The notes under the pieces were generated by a model, which saw only the letters and a program-made list of their open reading frames with translations, did not search any database and was not told the origin of the DNA. From Rhodoluna sp. (GTDB lineage: Bacteria > Actinomycetota > Actinomycetes > Actinomycetales > Microbacteriaceae), in NCBI RefSeq assembly GCF_024639375.1, contig NZ_JAHEIM010000001.1, positions 80,856-144,855 on the forward strand: a stretch of DNA of 64,000 bases. The letters are read 5' to 3'. Made by a program: the position numbers and the translations under genes. Below are positions 43,571-51,376 of this stretch, in pieces (positions within the stretch are counted from its first letter, which is position 1; each line of letters opens with the position of its first letter).

Positions 43571-46500
43571 CCGCTAACCACTGATTCCACAGCTCGGTTA
43601 GATCCCAAGCGTTCTCTGCCATCAGTGACACTCCGCGCACTCCGGTGCGGCGGGTTTTGCCGGCAATCACCATCAGCCTGGTGTTGAACAACACCGAACT
43701 GCAGCGCGATTGCGCCTCATCAAAGAAGGTGGCGTCACTACAGCCGGCACCGTCATCCAAAGTGATAAACACCACGCGCTTGCCCGAGCGCATTGGCGGA
43801 GTTTGGGTGGCCACGCGCACACCGGCTACCAGCACGTCGGTCTTGCTGCGCAACCCAACCAATTCGTCGCTGCGCAGCACGCCCATGGCGTCGAGCATCG
43901 GGCGGTATTGCTCAATCACGTGATCACTAACATCCATGTGCATGATGTTCAGCTCGTCATTGATTTTTTGCGCCAGAGTTGGTTCTGCATTGCCGGTTGG
44001 CAGTTGTTCGCCAATTTCAAAATCAAGCGTTGGTTGATCGCTGCGCAAGGTTGGCCGAGTTTTCACACTGTTTAGTTGCCGCACCCGCGCCATGATGTCA
44101 CCGCGGGTCGCTGCGGTGTCACCGGTGAGTTCATCGAGTGCACCAACTAGCGCCAATCGTTCGAGCGTGCGCCGACTTGGCTTGGCACGCATATAAAAAT
44201 CGCCAACGCTATCAAAGGGTTGTTCGGCAATAATGCGCGCAATTTCGGCGTTGCTGATGCCTTGCACATCAACCAGCGACATGCGCACACCAATCTCCGG
44301 TTCGTTCACGTCAGTGGTTTTGCGCGCGACCTTTTCAACCAGGTATTCATCGGTTGAGCGATTCACATTAAGCGGCAGAATCTTTACACCAAGGCGACGC
44401 GCTTCTGACAGCAACAATCGCCTCGGATACATGCCCGGGTCATGGGTAAACAAACCAGCCATGAATTCGGTGGGGTAGTGGGTCTTGAGCCAAGCGCTTT
44501 GATATGTTGGCAGTGCAAACGCAGCCCCATGTGCCTTGCAAAAACCAAAACTGCTGAAGCCTTCGAGAATCGACCAAACCCGGTCGATCACTGCTTGCGG
44601 GTAGCCGCGAAGTTTTGTTTCACGTCTAAAGAATTCTTCAACAATTGGTTTCACTCGTGGGTTTTCGAGCGAGCGGCGAAACTCATCTGCGCGGGCCAAA
44701 CCGCAACCGGTCATCACATTCAAGATGCGCAACACGTGTTCGTGAAAAATCACGATGCCCCAGCTCTCGCGCAAAATTGGCTCGAGATCCCGGTGAATGA
44801 AATCGGGCTTGGCAAAGCCATGGCGACCATCCAGGTAGGGCGCAATCATGTTGCCCTTCATTGGCCCAGGTCGAAACAGCGAGATCTGAATGGTGAGGTC
44901 GTTGAATTCGGTTGGTTGGTGCTTGCCGGTTAGCTCGCGCTGACCCGGGCTCTCGATTTGAAAGATGCCAAGCGTGTCGGTGGTGCGAATCAGTTTGTAG
45001 GTTGCGGCATCATCGCGGGGCACGTTGTCTAGGTCAATTGCTTCACCGCGCACTCGGGCTGCCTCGCGCACCGCATAGGCCATTGCACTTTGCATGCGCA
45101 CGCCAAGCACATCTAACTTGAGCATTCCCATTGGGTCCATGTCGTCTTTGTCGAACTGGCTCATTGGCAAACCCATGCCGCTTGGTTCAACCGAGGTGAG
45201 TTGCAGCAGGCTGGTGTCGCCCAAAATAACCCCGCACGGATGCATCGAAATGTGCCGCGGCAAACGATCGAGGCGTTCGGTGATGTCTACCAGCAGATTC
45301 ATGCGGCGGTCTTCTTCAACCGCTTCGGCAAACTTGGCTAGCTCTGGTTTGGTGCCCAGTGCGCCACGAAAACTGCGTGCACTAAAGCGCCACATGTTTT
45401 TAGCGATGTCATCAATCTGGTCATCTTCGAGGCCAAGCGCTAACCCAGAGTCGCGCATTGCGCCGCGACCGCGATAGGTGCTTTGCATTGAAAGCAGCGT
45501 GACTCGACTCGAGCCATAGCGCTTGAAGATTGCGTTGTAGATGTCGTGCCGTCTGGCCGATTCAACATCGATGTCAATGTCGGGCAGGCTCGAACGCTCG
45601 GTGCTCAAGAAACGTTCAAACAACAAGTCGTGTTCGATTGGGTCAACGCCGCTGATGCCCAGCAAATAGTTGACCAACGAACCGGCGCCAGAGCCACGCG
45701 CCTGACTGCGAATTTTCATATCGCGAATCATCTGCGCCACATCGGCCACGGTTAGAAAATAAGTGGCAAAGCCGAGTTTGCTAATGGTGATTAGTTCTTT
45801 GCTCAACCTGTGTTGCACTTCTTGCAAGGTTCTTGCCGATGCCCGCGGATAAAACCGTTCGATGCCGTCGTGCGCTTTTTGCCACAACACCTCAAATGGG
45901 TTGCCATCGATGCCCAACGCCGATTTCTCGGGAGTCTTTGGTTTGCCCCAACCGCAGTCGTTTGGTGCATCGAGTTTGCAACGGGCCGCCAACCGATTGG
46001 TGGTTTCAATTAGTTGCAGTGCACGCGTGCGATCACCGGCAACTTCAACCGCAATTGCATGCATTGCCTCGGATGGCTTCAGCCAAGCTTGCGCGTTTGG
46101 TTGCGGCTCGAAGAATCCGAGGGGTTCTAAAAATCTGGCAGCGTCGAGCACGTCGGCGGTGAGTGCGTCATCGGGTTGCAAATAGCGCACCGCGTTGGTG
46201 AGCACCGCTGGCACTTTGTTGTGGTCAGCAAGTTGCAACATGCGTTGCGCCTGCAAAGTTGAATAGGCAGTGCCTGGTTCGGTGAGATGGGTCACCACCT
46301 CGATTGCCAAACTGCCCGGCAACTTGAAGCAGGCGAGCCAGGCGGCTAGCGCCGATTGCGCCGCGCCTTGCGCACCGCCGGCACCTTGTGAACCGCCGGC
46401 ACCTTGCGAACTGGCCAAGGTTGCGCGACCAACATCGCTGTCGGGGCCGAGCAGAATTGTGCAGCCGCCATCGTCGCCAATCAGCTGCGCCAACTTGCTG

Positions 46501-46865
46501 CGTTTAATTGCCACCGGATATTCGCGCTTATTGTTATTGCGCCTGCCAGCGTGAGCCGCCGAGGTGATGGCACAAAGTTTTGCCCAACCGGCACCGCGGT
46601 TTTGGCCGTGCGCCAAAATCACACAGCGGGCGAGTGCTTCACCGGTTTCGCTCAGCACGCACAGGTTGACGCCAACGATTGGTTGAATGCCTAATTTGAG
46701 ACAGGCACCAATGTGCTTGACCGAACCATAGAGCCCGTCGCGATCGGCCACGGCGAGTGCGTCAAAGCCCAACGCGACCGCGGCTTCGTCGAGCAGCTCT
46801 GGGCGAGTAACGCCGTAGTGCCCAGAAAAAGCCGAAGCCACGTTGAGGTGAGTGAACCCGCTCAT
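43557..46865 (-). CDS. dnaE2: Error-prone DNA polymerase III alpha subunit (DnaE2)
   Basis: 1102 residues, C-family polymerase. Palm aspartates in SLPDIDIDVES (about 417-427), finger region FGFCKAHGAAFALPTYQSAWLKTHYP, and a C-terminal OB-fold (VLVAGVRVATQTPPMRSGKRVVFITLDDG) without the beta-binding/tau tail of DnaE1. The N-terminal PHP domain has HLNVAS in place of the HxHxH metal motif. Three 18-bp repeats lie in its coding sequence (46363-46416). Follows the DUF6504 gene behind an SOS box, so it should be the damage-induced mutagenic polymerase. No imuA/imuB is adjacent. Confidence 0.93.
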   Translation of the reverse strand: MSGFTHLNVASAFSGHYGVTRPELLDEAAVALGFDALAVADRDGLYGSVKHIGACLKLGIQPIVGVNLCVLSETGEALARCVILAHGQNRGAGWAKLCAITSAAHAGRRNNNKREYPVAIKRSKLAQLIGDDGGCTILLGPDSDVGRATLASSQGAGGSQGAGGAQGAAQSALAAWLACFKLPGSLAIEVVTHLTEPGTAYSTLQAQRMLQLADHNKVPAVLTNAVRYLQPDDALTADVLDAARFLEPLGFFEPQPNAQAWLKPSEAMHAIAVEVAGDRTRALQLIETTNRLAARCKLDAPNDCGWGKPKTPEKSALGIDGNPFEVLWQKAHDGIERFYPRASARTLQEVQHRLSKELITISKLGFATYFLTVADVAQMIRDMKIRSQARGSGAGSLVNYLLGISGVDPIEHDLLFERFLSTERSSLPDIDIDVESARRHDIYNAIFKRYGSSRVTLLSMQSTYRGRGAMRDSGLALGLEDDQIDDIAKNMWRFSARSFRGALGTKPELAKFAEAVEEDRRMNLLVDITERLDRLPRHISMHPCGVILGDTSLLQLTSVEPSGMGLPMSQFDKDDMDPMGMLKLDVLGVRMQSAMAYAVREAARVRGEAIDLDNVPRDDAATYKLIRTTDTLGIFQIESPGQRELTGKHQPTEFNDLTIQISLFRPGPMKGNMIAPYLDGRHGFAKPDFIHRDLEPILRESWGIVIFHEHVLRILNVMTGCGLARADEFRRSLENPRVKPIVEEFFRRETKLRGYPQAVIDRVWSILEGFSSFGFCKAHGAAFALPTYQSAWLKTHYPTEFMAGLFTHDPGMYPRRLLLSEARRLGVKILPLNVNRSTDEYLVEKVARKTTDVNEPEIGVRMSLVDVQGISNAEIARIIAEQPFDSVGDFYMRAKPSRRTLERLALVGALDELTGDTAATRGDIMARVRQLNSVKTRPTLRSDQPTLDFEIGEQLPTGNAEPTLAQKINDELNIMHMDVSDHVIEQYRPMLDAMGVLRSDELVGLRSKTDVLVAGVRVATQTPPMRSGKRVVFITLDDGAGCSDATFFDEAQSRCSSVLFNTRLMVIAGKTRRTGVRGVSLMAENAWDLTELWNQWLAAKAS
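46363..46416 (-). repeat. Three tandem 18-bp units inside dnaE2
   Basis: Units 46363-46380, 46381-46398 and 46399-46416 share GC[AG]CCTTG[CT]G[AC]A; they encode SQGAGG-like hexapeptides. In-frame, so copy-number change would not break the gene. Confidence 0.7.
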
Positions 46866-46883
46866 GACCTGTGCCCGCTGGTT

Positions 46884-47174
46884 TTAGTTGAAGATGCGGG
46901 CGAGTTGCCAAGAGTTGCTCTGGGCATTGTGAATGAGCTCGAACTGAGCACGGTCTGACTCGCTGCGTGAGGCCTGCAGGCGCCACATTTCTACCTCGAG
47001 CACGCCAGCGCCAATGCCGCGCTGCACCCGGGCTGCGTCGACCCACCACTGCTTGCGGGCAAACCAGCGCACCGGTTTGCTGTTGACCAGATAACTGGCC
47101 CCGCGCCAACTAAAACCGATTGGTTCACCCAATTGGTTGACTAAAACAGACACCTTTTCATCAATTCGCAGCAT
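46884..47174 (-). CDS. DUF6504 family protein
   Basis: 96 residues: PIGFSWRGASYLVNSKPVRWFARKQWW, then RVQRGIGAGVLEVEMWRLQA. In Actinomycetota this small family is usually encoded beside the DnaE2/ImuB mutagenesis genes; its function is unknown. ATG with GAGGGG seven bases ahead. First gene behind the SOS box, 18 bp before dnaE2. Confidence 0.85.
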   Translation of the reverse strand: MLRIDEKVSVLVNQLGEPIGFSWRGASYLVNSKPVRWFARKQWWVDAARVQRGIGAGVLEVEMWRLQASRSESDRAQFELIHNAQSNSWQLARIFN

Positions 47175-47213
47175 GGCCGCACCCCTCGAAACCTTTATAG
47201 AACTCGATAAATT

Positions 47214-47233
47214 ATTCGAACACTTGTTCGAAT
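47214..47233 (-). promoter_or_regulatory. LexA (SOS) box of the DUF6504-dnaE2 operon
   Basis: TCGAACACTTGTTCGA (47216-47231) matches the mycobacterial/actinobacterial LexA consensus TCGAAC-N4-GTTCGA perfectly and the palindrome extends one A/T pair outward on each side. On the minus strand GTTCGA of the box and TATAAA (47199-47194) are 16 bp apart, so LexA would cover the -35. Confidence 0.9.
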
Positions 47234-47327
47234 GTTACGAGTGTAAGGGGCTTAGCCGACAAAGCAAATTCGGGGCCAAAATTGGCCAAAATGCGGTTCA
47301 AAAATAGCCGCCCGCGAGCGCAAAAGC

Positions 47328-48062
47328 CTAAAGCGGCTTGATTAGCGAAGGTTCATTATTGCGAACCGCACCGACATCGGCACCGACCTTGAAGAACTCG
47401 GCCTCGCTGGCCACCACATTAGATTCCTCTGCCACCGCGTCGAGCAAATCTTGATCGCCTTCGATGTGCGGGTCTAGCCAAGCCTCAAAGGTGGCAGGTG
47501 AAAGCAACACCGGGTTGCGGTCGTGAATGTGAGCCAATTCGGGTGCGCTGTCTTTGGTCAAGGTTGTTGCCGAGAGCAACCAGCGGTCGGGCGCATCCGC
47601 AGCTTTGGATGGGTTGGCCCACCATTCGTAGAGACCGGCTAGTGCAAACATGCCGTCGCTACCGGCGTTGATGTAATAAGGCTGCTTGGTGCCATCGGCG
47701 TTGACGTGCCACTCGTAATAACCCGAGGCCGGAATCACGCAGCGACGACGAACCACCGAATCTTTGAATGAAGGCTTTTCGAGAATGCTCTCGATGCGAC
47801 CGTTAATCAACGGCGCGTGTTCGGTTGGGCTCTTGGCCCAACGCGGCACCAAACCCCAGCGTGCAACGTGCAGCTGTCGGCTAAGTTCGCCAACCGGGCT
47901 GCCATCCGCGGCTTTATCGAAGGCACGATCAACCACAATGCTGATTGGTTGGGTAGGTGCCACGTTGTAACTAATCCCCGGATGTTCGCCGATGATTTCA
48001 TCCGCTTCAAAAATTGTTTGAATCTCGCCAATTGTGCGAGCCACCACAAAACGACCGCACAT
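47328..48062 (-). CDS. yedK: SOS response-associated peptidase (YedK/SRAP, HMCES family)
   Basis: Forms a covalent, protective crosslink with abasic sites in single-stranded DNA. 244 residues; catalytic Cys2 in MCGRF, NVAPTQ, ASGYYEW with the active Glu and HDRNPVLL with the His are all there. Starts one base inside the dedA stop. Together with DnaE2 and DUF6504 it makes a DNA-damage block, but the LexA box lies downstream of it, so its own control is unclear. Confidence 0.95.
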   Translation of the reverse strand: MCGRFVVARTIGEIQTIFEADEIIGEHPGISYNVAPTQPISIVVDRAFDKAADGSPVGELSRQLHVARWGLVPRWAKSPTEHAPLINGRIESILEKPSFKDSVVRRRCVIPASGYYEWHVNADGTKQPYYINAGSDGMFALAGLYEWWANPSKAADAPDRWLLSATTLTKDSAPELAHIHDRNPVLLSPATFEAWLDPHIEGDQDLLDAVAEESNVVASEAEFFKVGADVGAVRNNEPSLIKPL

Positions 48063-48757
48063 TACTGAATGTCCTCGTCGATTTGCTCGCCGCCGGCTAC
48101 CGCAGCGCGAGATTCTTCGCCAAGTTCAATCATGCGTTCGGCAGTCTTTTCAAGTCGCTTTTTGGCAAAGTGCACCGCAACCACAAACGCCACGATGATC
48201 GCAACGAAAACCAGGCCGCCAAATTTTAGGTTGCCGGCAATTTGTTCATAGCTGGTGCGAGCTAGGTAGCCAACGCCAACATAGGCCGATGCCCACACTG
48301 CGCATGCAGCAACAGTCCACTTGATAAAAGTTGAATAGCGCATGCGGGTCATGCCCGAAACCACCGGCACCAATGAGTGCAGCACCGGCAAGAAGCGAGA
48401 GATCGCCACCGCAATGCCGCCACGCGTTTCCACAAAAGTGTCGGCCATCTGCCAATTTCGCTCGCCAATTTTTTGACCGAGTTTGCTGGCGCGAATCGGA
48501 CGACCAAAAAGTCGCCCAAGCCAAAAACCAATTGATTCACCGATTAGTGAACCGAGCAGCACAAAGCCGAGTAATCCGAGGAAGTCGATGAAATTTTGCA
48601 CACCCGTGGCAGCCACCAAAACTACGGTGTCGCCGGGCATGATCAAGCCAACAAAAAGTGAAGTCTCGAGCATTATGGCCAGGCCGGCCAGCACATCACG
48701 CAGCAGGGGATCAACGCCCTGAACAGTGTTCAGCAGCCAATCCAAGATTTCATTCAC
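48062..48757 (-). CDS. DedA family membrane protein
   Basis: 231 residues: SLFVGLIMPGDTVVLVAATG, FWLGRLFGRPIRASKLGQKIG and RGGIAVAISRFLPVLHSLVPVVSGMTRMRYSTFIKW are DedA/SNARE-associated (VTT) motifs with the conserved Arg residues. These proteins flip lipids such as undecaprenyl phosphate or phospholipids. I chose GTG 48757 (MNEILDWLLNTV), since the upstream reading frame lacks membrane-protein character and crosses the cyd iron box. GAATAT six bases upstream may be its -10. Confidence 0.85.
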   Translation of the reverse strand: MNEILDWLLNTVQGVDPLLRDVLAGLAIMLETSLFVGLIMPGDTVVLVAATGVQNFIDFLGLLGFVLLGSLIGESIGFWLGRLFGRPIRASKLGQKIGERNWQMADTFVETRGGIAVAISRFLPVLHSLVPVVSGMTRMRYSTFIKWTVAACAVWASAYVGVGYLARTSYEQIAGNLKFGGLVFVAIIVAFVVAVHFAKKRLEKTAERMIELGEESRAAVAGGEQIDEDIQ

Positions 48758-48812
48758 CCGACCATATTCGCACGCGTGTTGCTCGGGCTTTATAGAAACA
48801 CTTTCTAATAAT

Positions 48813-48831
48813 TTAGGTATGCCTAACCTTT
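48813..48831. promoter_or_regulatory. DtxR/IdeR-type iron box upstream of cydA
   Basis: TTAGGTATGCCTAACCTTT matches the DtxR/IdeR consensus (TWAGGTTAGSCTAACCTWA) at 16 of 19 positions and has perfect TTAGG/CCTAA arms. It lies 76 bp before cydA ATG and 56 bp before divergent dedA, so it may act on either. Confidence 0.75.
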
Positions 48832-48906
48832 GTTGCTTAAACGTTATAAAGGGGAGTAAACCGTAGTTGGAAGGCAATGTTTGCCTCTCCAGAAAGTGAG
48901 AAGCTA

Positions 48907-50322
48907 ATGCACGCCGCTATCTCAGCAGTGCTCACCGAACTAAGCCCGCTCGACCTCTCGCGTTGGCAATTCGGTATAACCACCGTTTATCACTTCTTGT
49001 TTGTGCCGCTAACCATTGGAATGGTTTTCCTGGTGGCGATTCTGCAGACCGCTTGGTACCGCACTCAAAACGAGAAGTTCCTAAAGCTCACCAAACTCTT
49101 TGGCAAGATTTTTTTGATCAACTTCGCCATCGGTGTGGTCACGGGCATCGTTCAGGAATTCCAGTTTGGTATGAACTGGTCTGACTATTCACGATTCGTG
49201 GGAGACATCTTCGGAGCACCGCTTGCCATGGAAGGCTTGCTTGCCTTCTTCTTTGAGGCAACCTTCATTGGTCTTTGGATCTTCGGTTGGGATCGCCTGT
49301 CAAAGGGCTTGCACCTGGCAACCATTTGGATGACCGCACTAGGTGTTGTGCTTTCTGCTTACTTCATTCTTGCCGCCAACTCTTTCATGCAAAACCCGGT
49401 TGGCTTCGAAATCAACGAAGCCAAGAACCGAGCTGAGCTCGTTGACATTGGAGCAGTGCTCACCAACATCGTTGCTCTAAACCAGTTTCCGCACACCATC
49501 ACCGCATCGTTCATGTTTGCCGGTGCGGTTATGGTTGGCATCTCGGCCTACCACCTAAAGCGCAACCAGCAGGTTGCTGCAATGGGCACCTCGCTTAAGT
49601 TAGGTCTCTGGACCGTAATCGTTGGTGGTCTAGGCACCGTGCTTTCTGGTGACGGGCTTGGTCTTGCCATGGTTCAGACTCAACCGATGAAAATGGCTGC
49701 AGCTGAGGCTCTCTACAACACAGCGGCACCTGCATCATTCTCGATCTTCACTTGGGGCACCCCGGATGGCAAGAGCGAACTTTTCTCGGTTCGCATTCCT
49801 AACTTGCTTTCGTTCCTTTCGACTCACACCTTGGATGGCAAGGTTGAAGGTCTGAATGATTTGCAAGCGCAATACGTTGCGGCTTATGGCCCGGGCGATT
49901 ACATGCCTGTGATCTGGATTACCTACTGGGCATTCCGTTGGATGATCGGTCTTGGCATGCTTTCGATTTTGATTGCTGCAGTCGGGCTAGTACTAACTCG
50001 CAAGAACAACTTCGCTTTACCTAAGTGGGCTTGGAACATTGCAATCTGGGCATCACCAATTCCGGTGTTAGCTATTTCACTCGGCTGGTTGTTCACCGAA
50101 ATGGGGCGTCAGCCTTGGTTGGTGTTCAAGTTGATGAAGACATCCGCGGGTGTTTCACCAGGCATCAACGGTGTTGACGTGCTGATCTCGTTGATTGCGT
50201 TCACCTTGGTTTATGCGGTGCTTGCAGTTATTGAAATGCGCTTGCTTCTAGCAGCTGCACAGGCCGGCATCGAAGAACCTAAAAAGACTGAGTCCGCTGA
50301 CCACCTTGCAGTGGCTTACTAA
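48907..50322 (+). CDS. cydA: Cytochrome bd ubiquinol/menaquinol oxidase subunit I
   Basis: 471 residues, high-affinity terminal oxidase subunit carrying haems b558, b595 and d. LDLSRWQFGITTVYHFLFVPLTIG holds the first haem ligand His; GRQPWLVF follows the short Q loop; MAAAEALYNT is typical of the family. ATG 48907 is preferred over ATG 48877 because AAGTGAG is well spaced, whereas GGAAGG almost touches 48877. Heads cydA-cydB-cydD-cydC. Confidence 0.96.
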   Translation: MHAAISAVLTELSPLDLSRWQFGITTVYHFLFVPLTIGMVFLVAILQTAWYRTQNEKFLKLTKLFGKIFLINFAIGVVTGIVQEFQFGMNWSDYSRFVGDIFGAPLAMEGLLAFFFEATFIGLWIFGWDRLSKGLHLATIWMTALGVVLSAYFILAANSFMQNPVGFEINEAKNRAELVDIGAVLTNIVALNQFPHTITASFMFAGAVMVGISAYHLKRNQQVAAMGTSLKLGLWTVIVGGLGTVLSGDGLGLAMVQTQPMKMAAAEALYNTAAPASFSIFTWGTPDGKSELFSVRIPNLLSFLSTHTLDGKVEGLNDLQAQYVAAYGPGDYMPVIWITYWAFRWMIGLGMLSILIAAVGLVLTRKNNFALPKWAWNIAIWASPIPVLAISLGWLFTEMGRQPWLVFKLMKTSAGVSPGINGVDVLISLIAFTLVYAVLAVIEMRLLLAAAQAGIEEPKKTESADHLAVAY

Positions 50323-50341
50323 GAAATCGAAGGTATAAAAA

Positions 50342-51361
50342 ATGCAACTAAATGAAATTTGGTTCTTAATCGTTGGTTTCTTGTTCATCGGCTACTTTGT
50401 GCTCGATGGCTTTGACTTCGGCGTTGGAATGTCATTGCCGTTCTTGGGTAAAGACGACACCGACCGCCGCGTGCTAATCAACACCATTGGCCCGGTTTGG
50501 GATCTCAATGAAACTTGGGTAATTGTTGCCGGTGCAAGCTTGTTTGCGGCGTTCCCAGAGTGGTACGCCTCGCTGTTCAGTGGTTTCTACTTGCCGTTGC
50601 TGTTGATCTTGCTTGCCTTGATCGTGCGAGGCGTGGCCTTTGAATACCGTGGCAAAGGCAAAACAGTAGGCGCCAACGAAGTCGTCTGGAAGCGCAACTT
50701 TGACTGGATGATTGTGATTGGTTCAGCGGTTCCGTCATTGCTTTGGGGTGTTGCTTTCGCCAACATCGTTCAGGGTGTGCCGCTAAATGAACAGCACGTT
50801 TACACCGGAACCATTTTCACCCTGCTAAACCCATACGGTTTGCTGGGTGGGCTGGTTACTCTGACTCTGTTCTGGACTCACGGTCTAATGTTCATCGCCT
50901 TGAAAACCGATGGTGACATTAAAGATCGCGCTAGCAAGTTGGCTACCAAGGTTGGCATTGTTTGCACTGGACTTGCAGCTGCATTCTTGACCTGGACTCT
51001 AATTTCACACTGGAGCGTTCTTGGTTTCATCTTGTCCGCTGTTGCAGCGGTGACCCTGATCTCAGGTTTGATTGCCAACTACTTCAAGCGCGAAGGCATT
51101 GCCTTTAGCTTTATTGTGGTCACCATCATCACTGCGGTTGGCAGCCTGTTCTCAGCGTTGTTCCCAAACGTGTTTCCATCAAGCACCAACCCAGCGTTTA
51201 GCTTGACCATTGAAAACGCTTCGTCTAGCCAATACACACTCACTGTGATGACCTGGGTAGCGATAATCATGATTCCATTGGTCTTGCTTTACCAAGGTTG
51301 GACATACTGGGTATTCCGCAACCGCATTAGTCGAAAGTCGATTCCTGCCGGTTCACACTAA
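50342..51361 (+). CDS. cydB: Cytochrome bd oxidase subunit II
   Basis: 339 residues, about eight to nine membrane segments; FLFIGYFVLDGFDFGVGMSLPFLG, NTIGPVWDLNETWVIVAGASLFAAFPEWYA and ALIVRGVAFEYRGKG are CydB signatures. 19 bp after cydA with AAGGTATAAAA ahead of the ATG. Confidence 0.97.
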   Translation: MQLNEIWFLIVGFLFIGYFVLDGFDFGVGMSLPFLGKDDTDRRVLINTIGPVWDLNETWVIVAGASLFAAFPEWYASLFSGFYLPLLLILLALIVRGVAFEYRGKGKTVGANEVVWKRNFDWMIVIGSAVPSLLWGVAFANIVQGVPLNEQHVYTGTIFTLLNPYGLLGGLVTLTLFWTHGLMFIALKTDGDIKDRASKLATKVGIVCTGLAAAFLTWTLISHWSVLGFILSAVAAVTLISGLIANYFKREGIAFSFIVVTIITAVGSLFSALFPNVFPSSTNPAFSLTIENASSSQYTLTVMTWVAIIMIPLVLLYQGWTYWVFRNRISRKSIPAGSH

Positions 51362-51376
51362 TCAAAAGGGGCAACT

